Below are positions 12,928 to 21,295 of a DNA stretch of 22,369 nt, one piece after another. The stretch is from Bordetella parapertussis (GTDB taxonomy: Bacteria > Pseudomonadota > Gammaproteobacteria > Burkholderiales > Burkholderiaceae_C): assembly GCA_945878065.1 (NCBI GenBank), contig CAMDXA010000031.1, forward strand, positions 1 through 22,369, written 5' to 3'. The position numbers were made by a program, and so were the translations under genes. Numbering within the stretch: position 1 is the stretch's first letter; every line of letters starts with the position of its first letter. The notes beneath the pieces are model-generated. The model did not search any database and had not been told where the DNA came from. It was given only the letters and a program-made list of their open reading frames with translations.

Positions 12928-14202
12928 TCACTCTCGAACCATGACAGCGGCAGAAGTTTTGTGGCTGGCGGTGTCAACCAGCACCAGTGAACCCAAGCTG
13001 CGCGATCTTTCGAATGGCAAGGTGACCAAGGGTTGTTGCAAACTCAACTGGACATGGCCAATGGAGTTTGCGGGCAATTCGGTGGCTTCTAGCTCTTGCA
13101 AGCTGTTGACATCTAATCGATGCACGATGCGCACCACTTTGGCTTTGACCCAACGGTGCCCATGCAACGCCCAGTAAACACGACCAGCCACCAAGGGTTC
13201 ATCGTCCAGCCATGCCAGCGTGACATTCAACTGGTTTTGCGCTTGGACTTCGTGCGTTTGAGCCAGTACCCAGTCGCCACGGGACACATCGACTTCACGG
13301 TCCAACACCAAACCTGCGCTGTGTCCTGCTGCAATCTCTGCGGATTGGCGCACGCTGCTGAGCACTTCTTTGATGAGGGCAGTTTGGCCGCTGGGAAACA
13401 CGCGAATGGTGTCCCCAGCGCGTGCGATACCGGTGCCGACACGGCCCCAATACACGCGTCTGCCTTTGGAGGTGTCTGCGCTGTCATGAAATTTTTCCAC
13501 CCACTGCACGGCAAATGCCAGTTCAGCGTCTTCTTCAAATGCAGTGACAGGCAGGCTTTCGAGCAATTGCAACAAGCTCGGGCCGCTGTAATTGCACCAA
13601 TCAGGCTGCGGATTGACCACGTTCCAACCTTTGAGAGCTGACAGCGGTACGGTGGCCGTGATGTCGATACCGGCTTCGTCAGCAAAGCTTTGCAATGCCT
13701 GGGCAATGTTCACAAAAGCGGTGGCAGCATCTTCAATCGCGTCGAGCTTGTTGATGGCAAATACGATGGACGGCACACGCAAAAGTTTGAGCAACAAACT
13801 GTGTCTGCGGGTTTGTGGCAGCAGGTTAAAACCGGCGACAGACCAGTCGAGTTTGGTGGCGTCTACCAGCACGACTGCTGCGTCGGCGCTGGAAGCGCCG
13901 GTCACCATGTTGCGCGTGTATTGCTCGTGGCCGGGCGAGTCGCCAATGATGAATTTGCGTGACTCGGTGCTGAAGTAGCGGTAAGCCACGTCAATCGTGA
14001 TGCCTTGCTCGCGCTCGGCAGACAAGCCGTCTGTCAGCAAAGCCAAGTCGGTTTCGCCTTGGCGCTGCATACCGGCCAAATGGTCTTGCAGCACGGATTT
14101 GGAGTCGACCAGCAATCGACCGATGAGCGTGGATTTGCCATCATCTACCGAACCGCAGGTGATGAATTTCAGGGCAGGGCGCGTAGCAGTTTGCGTAGTC
14201 AT
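12928..14202 (-). CDS. cysN: Sulfate adenylyltransferase, GTPase subunit
   Basis: CysN is the regulatory GTPase that drives ATP + sulfate to APS with CysD. The product is 424 residues. It shows a P-loop GSVDDGKST at 17-25, EREQGITIDVAYRYF (switch I), DSPGHEQYTRNM (G3), and NKLD (G4), followed by the EF-Tu-like beta-barrel domains with GRVGTG and the tail VLVDTASHKTSAAVMVRE. The frame is open to 14610 but that part lies inside cysD and is basic, unrelated sequence, so the ATG at 14202, overlapping the cysD stop as TGATG, is the start. No APS-kinase domain is fused to its C-terminus, and no cysC is nearby, consistent with direct APS reduction by CysH. Confidence 0.94.
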   Translation of the reverse strand: MTTQTATRPALKFITCGSVDDGKSTLIGRLLVDSKSVLQDHLAGMQRQGETDLALLTDGLSAEREQGITIDVAYRYFSTESRKFIIGDSPGHEQYTRNMVTGASSADAAVVLVDATKLDWSVAGFNLLPQTRRHSLLLKLLRVPSIVFAINKLDAIEDAATAFVNIAQALQSFADEAGIDITATVPLSALKGWNVVNPQPDWCNYSGPSLLQLLESLPVTAFEEDAELAFAVQWVEKFHDSADTSKGRRVYWGRVGTGIARAGDTIRVFPSGQTALIKEVLSSVRQSAEIAAGHSAGLVLDREVDVSRGDWVLAQTHEVQAQNQLNVTLAWLDDEPLVAGRVYWALHGHRWVKAKVVRIVHRLDVNSLQELEATELPANSIGHVQLSLQQPLVTLPFERSRSLGSLVLVDTASHKTSAAVMVRE

Positions 14203-15131
14203 CAGAAGTAGCCTTCTTTCTTGCGCTTCTCCATCGAAGCGTCTGAGGTTTGGTCGTCCATACGGGTGGCACCGCGTTCGCTGACATCTGCGGCCAAGGT
14301 TTCGATGACGATATCGTCGGGCGTGGCGGCGGTGCTTTCTACCGGGCAGGTGCAAGTGATGTCGCCGACAGTGCGAAAACGCACTTGGCGTTGTTGCACG
14401 GTTTCGCCATCTCGCGGCGGCGTCATGTGGGTCACGGGCACGAGCAAACCCTTGCGCTCGATCACGTCGCGTGTGTGTGTGTAGTAAAGCGAAGGCAGGG
14501 CGATGTGCTCGCGTGCAATGTATTGCCACACATCGAGCTCGGTCCAGTTGGAGATAGGGAACACCCGGAAATGCTCGCCCGGATGCAGGCGGGTGTTGAA
14601 TAAATTCCACAACTCAGGGCGTTGTGATTTGGGTTGCCACTGGCCGAAGCTGTCGCGGTGGCTGAAGATGCGCTCTTTGGCACGGGCTTTTTCTTCGTCA
14701 CGGCGTGCACCGCCAATCAGGGCATCAAAACGGAATTCATCAATCGCTTCAAGCAACGTGACCGATTGGTGCACATTGCGCGATTCGTCAGGGCGGGCCA
14801 ATCGCACCGTGCCGCGTTTCATGGAGTCCTCAACGCTGCGCACGATCAATTCAGCGCCCAACTCTTTGGCGCGCAGGTCGCGAAAGTCTGTGACTTCGGG
14901 GAAGTTGTGGCCGGTGTCAATCATCAACAGCGGGTAAGGAATGCGGCCGATGCCAAAGGCTTTTTCGGCGCATTTCAACATCACCAAAGAATCTTTGCCA
15001 CCTGAAAAAAGCAACGTGGGACGCTCAAACGCAGCAGCGACTTCGCGCAGGATGAAGATGGTTTCTTCTTCCAACGCGTCTAGGTGGGCGTTGCTTAATT
15101 GGTGCAACTCTGTGGGTATTCTGGCGTTCAT
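14202..15131 (-). CDS. cysD: Sulfate adenylyltransferase, small (catalytic) subunit
   Basis: CysD is the ATP-sulfurylase catalytic subunit of the PP-loop superfamily, working with CysN. The 309-residue product has the PP-loop SGGKDS at 43-48, LMIDTGHNFPEV, ALIGGARRDEEKARAKERIFS, HFRVFPISNWTELDVWQYI and the C-terminal RFRTVGDITCTCPVES, all as in E. coli CysD (302 residues). I start it at the ATG at 15131 (MNARIPTEL); an upstream TTG at 15146 would add only five residues and has no better ribosome site. It lies 30 bp after cysH and its stop overlaps the cysN start. Confidence 0.94.
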   Translation of the reverse strand: MNARIPTELHQLSNAHLDALEEETIFILREVAAAFERPTLLFSGGKDSLVMLKCAEKAFGIGRIPYPLLMIDTGHNFPEVTDFRDLRAKELGAELIVRSVEDSMKRGTVRLARPDESRNVHQSVTLLEAIDEFRFDALIGGARRDEEKARAKERIFSHRDSFGQWQPKSQRPELWNLFNTRLHPGEHFRVFPISNWTELDVWQYIAREHIALPSLYYTHTRDVIERKGLLVPVTHMTPPRDGETVQQRQVRFRTVGDITCTCPVESTAATPDDIVIETLAADVSERGATRMDDQTSDASMEKRKKEGYF

Positions 15132-15161
15132 ATTGTTCTCGTTCAAATTTTGTAAAGGCCA

Positions 15162-15893
15162 TCAAGCCTTGACATGCAAACCGCATTCTTTGGCAGTTTC
15201 ATCTTCCCACCACCAACGACCGGCGCGGAAATCTTCGCCGAGGCTGATAGCGCGGGTGCACGGTGCGCAACCAATGCTGGGAAAAAACTGGTCGTGCAGC
15301 GGGTTGTAGTCCACTTGGTGTGTGGCGATGTAGTGCCAGAGGTCGCCCCAGGTCCAGTCAACCAGCGGATTGAGTTTGACGATGGGCACGCCGTTGGTCA
15401 GATCCGCTTCCTGCGCAGAAACTTCTGCGCGCGCTTGGGATTGTTCGCGGCGCAATCCGGTGATCCATGCCTTTTGGTCTTTCAACGCACGACCTAAGGG
15501 CTTCAGTTTGCGAACACCGCAACAAGCTTTGCGGTTGGCCATGCTGTCGTAAATGGCTTGCTGACCCGGGTGCTTCACAAACGCGATGACAGCTTCATGC
15601 TGCGGGCGGTACACCTGAACCGGTGCGCGTGAATGCGCTTGCAATCGCTCGAGCAATGCCAAGGTATCGCTGTGTAGTGCGCCGGTTTCCAGCACAAACA
15701 CGGGAATATCCAACTGCAAGCTGTTAATGATGTGGGTGATGACCACGTCTTCCGCGCCCAGACTGGAGGCTTGTTTCAGCGGCTGTAGCTCTAACGCTGC
15801 AGCTATGAGTTGTGCTTGTGTGGCAGCCAGTTTGTCAGCAAACGTGGCGCTGGCTTTGGCGTGTAATTCGGTGGCTTTGGGTAAGGGTTTCAT
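15162..15893 (-). CDS. cysH: APS reductase (adenylyl-sulfate reductase, [4Fe-4S])
   Basis: CysH reduces APS to sulfite with thioredoxin. The 243-residue product has the PP-loop-derived region SSLGAEDVVITHII, FVLETGALHSDTL, and two cysteine pairs, CC at 124-125 (KACCGVRK) and CxxC at 209/212 (IGCAPCTR), which bind the [4Fe-4S] cluster that marks APS reductases as opposed to PAPS reductases. The C-terminal ECGLH (C237) is the catalytic cysteine. This agrees with the lack of APS kinase in the operon. The ATG overlaps the stop of the DUF934 gene (ATGA), so translation of the two is coupled. Confidence 0.94.
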   Translation of the reverse strand: MKPLPKATELHAKASATFADKLAATQAQLIAAALELQPLKQASSLGAEDVVITHIINSLQLDIPVFVLETGALHSDTLALLERLQAHSRAPVQVYRPQHEAVIAFVKHPGQQAIYDSMANRKACCGVRKLKPLGRALKDQKAWITGLRREQSQARAEVSAQEADLTNGVPIVKLNPLVDWTWGDLWHYIATHQVDYNPLHDQFFPSIGCAPCTRAISLGEDFRAGRWWWEDETAKECGLHVKA

Positions 15894-16261
15894 CGTGCAA
15901 ACAAGGGTTGGGGCTGTGTCACGTCGCCTTGGTAAAAAGCACTGAAATGGCTGAGCAATTCTCGCCCCTTGGCGATGTTCTGGTCTGCGCGCAAAACAGC
16001 ACTGCTAAAACCGCAGCGCTGCATCTGGCTGAGTTGGTCAATCAGCACGTCGCCAGTGGCGCGGATGTCTCCGGCGAAGCCGCAACGACGGCGCAGCATC
16101 AAGGCTTGGCTGAAGGCGCGGCCGTCAGTGAATTTGGGGAAATGCAGTTCAATGGTTTGAACGTTTTGCAATGCTTGTTGCATAGGGTCTGCGTCATTGG
16201 GTAATGTCAGCAGATGGTCGTGCGTCAAGGTCGCGTGTTCTGTGTGTGAAATCAGTTGCAT
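15890..16261 (-). CDS. DUF934 protein of the sulfate-assimilation operon
   Basis: The 123-residue protein fits the DUF934 family that regularly lies between sulfite/nitrite reductase and cysH in proteobacteria. The characteristic part is at about residues 35-95: TIELHFPKFTDGRAFSQALMLRRRCGFAGDIRATGDVLIDQLSQMQRCGF shortened here to its landmarks FPKFTDGRAFS, LRRR.GF.G.IRA.GDVL and QM.RCGFS. It has no signal peptide, membrane segment or metal-cysteine motif. It begins nine bases after the cysI stop and overlaps the cysH start by ATGA. Its biochemical role is not established to my knowledge; position strongly suggests a helper of sulfite reduction or APS reduction. Confidence 0.85.
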   Translation of the reverse strand: MQLISHTEHATLTHDHLLTLPNDADPMQQALQNVQTIELHFPKFTDGRAFSQALMLRRRCGFAGDIRATGDVLIDQLSQMQRCGFSSAVLRADQNIAKGRELLSHFSAFYQGDVTQPQPLFAR

Positions 16262-16270
16262 ATTCAGCTT

Positions 16271-18073
16271 TCAGTCGATGGTGCTCAAGGCTTCGTCGTC
16301 CGAGAGGTGACGGGCGGCATTGGCAGCAATTTTGAAGGGCTCGATACCGATGCGATTGGTCGCATCAATAAAACTTTCGCCATGGTGACGTTGCTCTGTG
16401 TACACCTGCAACACTGCCTCAATCACATCCACCACTTCGGTAGATGAAAACGAGGGGCCAACCACTTTACCGGCCTTGGGTGCGCCGCTCAGCGTGGATC
16501 CATCAGAGCCGCCCAGCGTGATCTGATACCACTCCTTGCCGTCTTTATCGACGCCCAGAATGCCGATATGGCCGCTGTGGTGGTGACCGCAAGAATTGAT
16601 GCATCCGCTGATGTGTAAATCGATTTCGCCCAGATCAAACAACTCGTCCAAATCCTGGTAGCGCTCGCTGATAGCGGCGGAGACCGGCAGCGAACGCGCA
16701 TTGGCTAAAGAGCAATAGTCGCCGCCAGGGCAGGCAATCATGTCGGTCAGCATGCGTATGTTTGGTTTGGCCAGTCCCAGAGCTTTGGCTTGCTCGTAAA
16801 GCGCGGGCAAGTCTTGTGCAGACACCCATGGCAACACCAGGTTTTGGTCATGGCTGACCCGCGCTTCACCGGAGGAGAAGCGATCCGCCAACACGGCGGC
16901 AGCGTCGAGTTGATCCGCAGTGGCGTCGCCGGGTGCTTGACCTAATCTTTTGAAAGAAAGGGTAACAACGCGCAAATGCGGGTCGCGGTGTGCCGCCACG
17001 TTTTGTTGCAACCAACGGGCGAAGTCTTTGTTCTGATCGGCTGCTTGAGTCAACTGCTGATGCACGGCTTCAGCCGACAAACTGTTTTGCGCTGCCAGAA
17101 CAGGCGCAGCGAAGTTGGCTTTGACGCGGTCAAACTCGGCTTGCGTGATGGTGTGTGGTGCGCCGTCTTGCGTGAGGATGCGCTGGTACTCGGCTCGTAC
17201 TTCCTGTATGTAACGCGGGCCTTCTGCTTTCACCAAAATTTTGATACGGGCTTTGTAAATATTGTCCCGACGGCCCCAGCGGTTGTAAACGCGCACCACG
17301 GCTTCCAAAAAGTTAAGTATCTGGTTCCAAGGCAGGAACTCGTAAATCACCGTACCGGTGATGGGTGTGCGGCCCATGCCACCGCCAACCATGACGCGAA
17401 ACCCGACTTCGCCTGCTGCATTGCGTTGCATATGCAAACCTACATCGTGCCATGCGGTGGCGGCGCGGTCTTCCAAAGCGCCGCTGATGGCGATTTTGAA
17501 TTTGCGCGGCAGAAATGCAAATTCAGGGTGCAGCGTGCTCCACTGGCGCAAAATTTCTGCGAACGGGCGCGGGTCCACAATTTCATCCACTGCCACACCG
17601 GCGCGTTCGTCGCTGGTGATATTGCGTATGCAGTTACCGCTGGTTTGAATACCGTGCATGTTCACGCTTGCCAACAAGTCCATCACATCGGCGCTTTTGT
17701 CCAGCGGAATCCAGTTGTATTGCAGGTTTTGACGGGTGGTGAAATGGGCGTAGTTTTTCGTCAAAGCCGGTGCGGGAATGCCGCCGATGGCGTCTTGCGT
17801 GGTTTGGGCGCGTTCGAACAAACCGGGCTCGGGCGTGTCGTAGTCGCGTGCAATGGTGGCCAGCACACGCAGTTGCGCACTGCTGAGTTCGCCGTAGGGC
17901 ACAGCCACACGCAACATGGGTGCATAGCGTTGCACATACCAGCCGTTTTGCAAACGTAACGGACGGAATTCGTCGTCGCTTAAATGGCCACTGAGGTGGC
18001 GCTCTAACTGGTCGCGGTACTGAGCAGCGCGTTCGCGCACAAAGCGTTTATCGAAATCGGTGTATTGGTACAT
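16271..18073 (-). CDS. cysI: Sulfite (nitrite/sulfite) reductase haemoprotein
   Basis: This enzyme reduces sulfite to sulfide by six electrons using sirohaem coupled to a [4Fe-4S] cluster. The 600-residue product has the two ferredoxin-like/sirohaem repeats: a first half with NYAHFTTRQNLQYNWIP and SGNCIRNITSD, whose arginines (about R114, R150) and the PRKFKI lysines fit the anion-binding pocket, and a second half with CPGGDYC (C448, C454) and CINSC (C491, C495), the cluster ligands, followed by GHHHSGHIGILG. No CysJ flavoprotein is present, so electrons probably come from ferredoxin. It starts six bases after the tauE-like stop and is the second gene of the operon. Sulfite is preferred over nitrite because of the cys neighbours. 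Confidence 0.92.
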   Translation of the reverse strand: MYQYTDFDKRFVRERAAQYRDQLERHLSGHLSDDEFRPLRLQNGWYVQRYAPMLRVAVPYGELSSAQLRVLATIARDYDTPEPGLFERAQTTQDAIGGIPAPALTKNYAHFTTRQNLQYNWIPLDKSADVMDLLASVNMHGIQTSGNCIRNITSDERAGVAVDEIVDPRPFAEILRQWSTLHPEFAFLPRKFKIAISGALEDRAATAWHDVGLHMQRNAAGEVGFRVMVGGGMGRTPITGTVIYEFLPWNQILNFLEAVVRVYNRWGRRDNIYKARIKILVKAEGPRYIQEVRAEYQRILTQDGAPHTITQAEFDRVKANFAAPVLAAQNSLSAEAVHQQLTQAADQNKDFARWLQQNVAAHRDPHLRVVTLSFKRLGQAPGDATADQLDAAAVLADRFSSGEARVSHDQNLVLPWVSAQDLPALYEQAKALGLAKPNIRMLTDMIACPGGDYCSLANARSLPVSAAISERYQDLDELFDLGEIDLHISGCINSCGHHHSGHIGILGVDKDGKEWYQITLGGSDGSTLSGAPKAGKVVGPSFSSTEVVDVIEAVLQVYTEQRHHGESFIDATNRIGIEPFKIAANAARHLSDDEALSTID

Positions 18074-18079
18074 GGTGTG

Positions 18080-18880
18080 TCAGATCAAAATCAATTTGGT
18101 GCCGGCCCAAGCCAGCAAAACAGACAAGGCGGTGCGGATGAAACGCTCGGGTACTTTGGTGACCAGGTGCGAGCCCAACCAAATGCCGGGCAAGGAACCG
18201 ATGAGCAACATGCCCAAAAGGCTCCAGTCCACCGTGCCGAGTGAGGCGTGACCTAAACCGGCAACCAGCGTGAGTGGCACGGCATACGCAATGTCGGCAG
18301 CAACGATGCGGGGCAAGGAAAGCTGCGGATAAAGCAGCATCAGCACTGTGACGCCAATCGCACCCGCGCCGACCGAAGTCAACGTCACCAACACACCAAT
18401 GACAGCACCGAACACGATGGGCATCCAAGGGTGTGTGGTTATGTCCGCAGGTGACGGGTCAATGTCCTTTTCGCTATCCATGCGGCGCAGCGGGCCGCGA
18501 ATCGCTTTGTAAAGCGTGGCTGCTGCTGTCAGCAACAAGGCAATGCCGAGCGTGAAGGTGATCGCGTGTTGCACCGTAGGGTTGGAGGTGCCGAAATGGT
18601 GCAACACCGCCAGTGTGACGGCGGCGGCCGGCACACTGCCAAAGCTGAGACTGAACACCACACGCCAGGGAATGATGCGTTGTCTGGCGAAATTGAGCAA
18701 GCCACCGAATTTGGTGGCTGCTGCAAAAAGCAAATCGGTGCCGACTGCAAACGCAGGCTTGATGCCGAATCCGAAGATCAGCAAAGGTGTCATCAAAGAG
18801 CCGCCGCCGACCCCTGTGAGTCCGACGATCAAGCCCACCACAAAACCGGCCAAGACAAAAGCAAAAGGTAAATTTTCCAT
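18080..18880 (-). CDS. TauE/SafE-family sulfite/anion exporter
   Basis: The 266-residue protein has about eight hydrophobic segments in two similar halves, each carrying the glycine-rich family motif: GLTGVGGGSLMTPLL near residues 20-34 and TSVGAGAIGVTVLMLLYP near 168-185, with a hydrophilic linker at 129-150. TauE/SafE proteins export sulfite, sulfoacetate or related organic anions. As first gene of the cys operon it may vent toxic sulfite, or move sulfate or sulfite in the other direction; the sequence cannot tell. The ATG at 18880 is the natural start by family length, although a -10-like TATAGT lies only about 10 bases upstream and no ribosome-binding site is seen. Confidence 0.85.
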   Translation of the reverse strand: MENLPFAFVLAGFVVGLIVGLTGVGGGSLMTPLLIFGFGIKPAFAVGTDLLFAAATKFGGLLNFARQRIIPWRVVFSLSFGSVPAAAVTLAVLHHFGTSNPTVQHAITFTLGIALLLTAAATLYKAIRGPLRRMDSEKDIDPSPADITTHPWMPIVFGAVIGVLVTLTSVGAGAIGVTVLMLLYPQLSLPRIVAADIAYAVPLTLVAGLGHASLGTVDWSLLGMLLIGSLPGIWLGSHLVTKVPERFIRTALSVLLAWAGTKLILI

Positions 18881-18889
18881 AAGCCGCGA

Positions 18890-18917
18890 ACTATAGGCAT
18901 GAGATGCAAGCAAGCAA
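18890..18917 (-). promoter_or_regulatory. Possible sigma-70 promoter of the cys operon
   Basis: On the minus strand TTGCTT (18917-18912), a 16-bp spacer and TATAGT (18895-18890) resemble a sigma-70 promoter. Transcription would begin near 18883, only a few bases before the ATG of the tauE-like gene, so the message would be almost leaderless. The -35 match is modest. The AT-rich stretch upstream (about 18920-18960) could hold a CysB site, but I cannot identify one. Confidence 0.35.
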
Positions 18918-19095
18918 ACTATTTTTTAGTTGGACGTATATGCAAATTCGATATAAGCACATTGGCATTCCGTCTAAATTGTGTAAGTGCAATGTTTCGA
19001 CGCATCACGTGAGTTTCCCAAAGATTGCCAGAGCTGTTAACGGTGGGTTAGCTGCTGATGAAAATTCATGCGCCGTTCGAAAGGGCTGCGTTTAT

Positions 19096-20295
19096 TTATG
19101 CGTTTTCTAAATCGCACTGCATGGCCTTGTACAGTGTTTCCGACTCGGCAGGTGGTTTTCCTTCTATGTGGTCGGCCAACCATTGAGCGCACAACAAGGC
19201 AGTCGTCAATCCTCGGGAGCCTAGGGCAGACAAGATATGCAAACCCGCCAAGCGTTGCGGATCCAAGGGGCCAACTTTGGGCAAGCGGTTGACGGACGCA
19301 CAGCGCACGCCAACCCATGCATGCAGTTCGCTGTCGCTGTTCCATTGCGCATGCAATGCTTGCGCGGCTTGGGGCAATAACTGTGAAAGACGGTGTTGGT
19401 TGTGCGCATGGGCTTGTGCGCTTGCCACGGTGGATCCGTTGTTGCGCTCAAAGGTCGCGCCGCTGAACCAAGCTGTGCCGTTTGCGGTGGGCACATGTGC
19501 CACAAAGCTGCCATGTCCATTGACAGCAAAAGGCGGCAGTGGTTCGTGCACATGTGTATGCAAGCCCCATGACACTTGTCCGGAAATTGGGTGCAAGCCC
19601 ATGTGGGGCTCATACAGAACTTGGTTAAAAAAATCTGGGGTTTGTGCTCCCGTGGCCAAGACAATATGTGGCGCGTTTTCGCTGGTGTAAGTGTGCGAGC
19701 TTCCCATGCTGGGGATGGAAATATGGTGCTTGATGCGCAATTGCCATTCACCAGTGGCAGGGCTTTTTTGCATGCTCTCTACTTCATGCAATCCCATGAA
19801 GTGGATGTTGTCATGGCTCAAAAGCGCACGTACCAGTGCCAAAGGTTTGATCCATGCGCCTTGTGGTTGCCACAGGTCTTGCGAGTTGTTGCTGTTCAAA
19901 CCGGCGGCATTGAGTTGTTCAGCATTAGCCAGATGCACATGGGAAAACCACACACTGTCCTCGGTTGGTTCCTGCCAAGGCTTTTTCGGGTGGTCGGTTT
20001 CTACAAGCCGGCGTTCCAGCACACCAGTGGGCGACCAGTCTTGTCCTTCAATCAAATACTTTCGTGCAAACGCCAGCGTGTAGCTCATGCCTGCCCGTGT
20101 CAACTGGGACAACAGGTTGTTGTCTGGCGATGCATGGCAAGACACCACGCCAAGCGGGACGCCAGACGCAGCAGCACAGGGCTCAGGGGCAATATCCAGG
20201 ACTTTGACTTGCCAACTACGGTCGGCCAAGGCGCGTGCGCAGGCGGCACCTGCAATGCCCGCCCCAATGACGATACAACGCTTGTCAGCTTCCAT
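19096..20295 (-). CDS. FAD-dependent oxidoreductase, MnmC C-terminal-domain type
   Basis: The 399-residue protein has an N-terminal FAD motif (CIVIGAGIAGAACARALADR, GAGIAG at 11-16), SGVPLGVVSCHASPDNN, HPISGQVSW, WVGVRCASVNRLPKVGP and a closing ALGSRGLTTALLCAQWLA (GSRG at 359-362). The last two are the signature of the oxidoreductase half of MnmC, which removes the carboxymethyl group from cmnm5(s2)U34 of tRNA. In E. coli this half is fused to a methyltransferase domain, which is absent here. It begins 14 bases after the yggX stop on the same strand, so the two are likely one operon. A more general DadA-like oxidase is the alternative, but GSRGLTT argues for the MnmC group. Confidence 0.78.
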   Translation of the reverse strand: MEADKRCIVIGAGIAGAACARALADRSWQVKVLDIAPEPCAAASGVPLGVVSCHASPDNNLLSQLTRAGMSYTLAFARKYLIEGQDWSPTGVLERRLVETDHPKKPWQEPTEDSVWFSHVHLANAEQLNAAGLNSNNSQDLWQPQGAWIKPLALVRALLSHDNIHFMGLHEVESMQKSPATGEWQLRIKHHISIPSMGSSHTYTSENAPHIVLATGAQTPDFFNQVLYEPHMGLHPISGQVSWGLHTHVHEPLPPFAVNGHGSFVAHVPTANGTAWFSGATFERNNGSTVASAQAHAHNQHRLSQLLPQAAQALHAQWNSDSELHAWVGVRCASVNRLPKVGPLDPQRLAGLHILSALGSRGLTTALLCAQWLADHIEGKPPAESETLYKAMQCDLENA

Positions 20296-20309
20296 CGCTT
20301 CGAAAAAAA

Positions 20310-20585
20310 TCAGGCAGCAGGCGGAGGCACGTAGCCTTGTGCAGCATCGGCGCCATCGCCGAAGAAATGGTTTTCCATTTGACGGGCCAGGTATTGGCGT
20401 GCGCGTAAATCGGCAAGGTTCAAGCGGTTTTCATTCACCAGCATGGTTTGGTGTTTCAGCCACGCGGCCCAAGCATCCTTGCTGACGTTTTCCCAAATGC
20501 GTTTGCCCAACTCGCCAGGGTAGGGCGCGAAATCCAAGCCTTCGGCTTCTTTTTCAAGTTTGATGCAGTGAACGGTGCGTGCCAT
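20310..20585 (-). CDS. yggX: Oxidative damage protection / Fe(2+)-trafficking protein YggX
   Basis: This is a 91-residue cytoplasmic protein of the YggX family, linked to iron handling and protection of FeS proteins against oxidation. It starts [10 protein letters not shown] with the conserved C7, then [30 protein letters not shown] in the usual form, [16 protein letters not shown] and MENHFFG, and has a short proline/alanine tail. The ATG at 20585 follows GAGGAAT by a good distance and matches the family start; the frame upstream is not part of the gene. It is divergent from dsbB (136 bp between start codons) and is followed by the MnmC-like gene 14 bp downstream. Confidence 0.93.
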   Translation of the reverse strand: MARTVHCIKLEKEAEGLDFAPYPGELGKRIWENVSKDAWAAWLKHQTMLVNENRLNLADLRARQYLARQMENHFFGDGADAAQGYVPPPAA

Positions 20586-20721
20586 GAAATTCCTCGCGTG
20601 TGTCAGACAAAGCTGTGACTGTAGCAAGCTTTGAATCCCCTGCTGCCAGTCACCCATCAGACCAAATACCATGCGCTTGTTTCGAAACTGGCTAGACTTA
20701 CTCGCATACTAGGAATTTTGT

Positions 20722-21276
20722 ATGGTCGCGCCTTTGAAATTTTTGAACCTGATAACCGCTCGGCAGGCTTGGGCCTTGTTGCTTTTGGCTTGTATCGGGC
20801 CACTGGGCTTTGCCTTGTATTTGCAGCATGTGGTCGGCTTGGAGCCTTGCCCCATGTGTATCGTGCAACGCTATGCGATGACGGTCGTTGCCTTGATCGC
20901 TTTGATTGGGTGGGTGGTCACCCATCAAAGAGCAGGGCAGGTATTGGTGGCAGTTGGTGTGCTCACCGCAGGCTTTGGCGCATTTGTTGCTGCGCGGCAG
21001 TCTTGGTTGCAGTGGTACCCGCCAAACATTGTCAGTTGCGGACGGGATTTCTACGGCATGATCGAAGCGTTTTCTCTGCAGCGCACCATTCCGCTGATCT
21101 TCAGGGGCAGTGGTGACTGCACCAAAATTGATTGGACATTTTTAGGTGGCTCGATCGCCAACTGGACCTTTGTGGTGTTTCTTGCCATGGGGCTTTGGTT
21201 GGTTGCCGTGGTTTGGCGCAAATTGGGCCAGCACACCCAAGCCGCCAATGACGACCATTTTCAACCATCAGCCTAA
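20722..21276 (+). CDS. dsbB: Disulfide bond formation protein DsbB
   Basis: DsbB reoxidises DsbA in the periplasm and passes electrons to quinone. The 184-residue protein has four hydrophobic segments (about 17-37, 48-66, 72-92 and 145-165). The first cysteine pair is CPMC (C43, C46) in LEPCPMCIVQRYAM, next to the quinone-contacting arginine R50, and the second pair is C106 and C133 in the large periplasmic loop (SCGRDFY, GDCTKIDW). All four functional cysteines are present. The ATG at 20722 follows AGGAAT. It converges with argA, leaving 19 bp between stop codons, and no hairpin terminator is evident there. Confidence 0.92.
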   Translation: MVAPLKFLNLITARQAWALLLLACIGPLGFALYLQHVVGLEPCPMCIVQRYAMTVVALIALIGWVVTHQRAGQVLVAVGVLTAGFGAFVAARQSWLQWYPPNIVSCGRDFYGMIEAFSLQRTIPLIFRGSGDCTKIDWTFLGGSIANWTFVVFLAMGLWLVAVVWRKLGQHTQAANDDHFQPSA

Positions 21277-21295
21277 ACCACCCTGATGAAGCGCC

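Noticed and set aside
14203..14610. A long N-terminal extension of CysN in the open frame.
   Set aside because: The extra part lies within cysD in another frame, is very Arg/His-rich, and CysN families start just before the P-loop as at 14202.
16976..17959. A 327-codon plus-strand frame opposite cysI.
   Set aside because: It is a shadow of the conserved sirohaem reductase; its composition is Cys/His/Val-rich and has no domain pattern.
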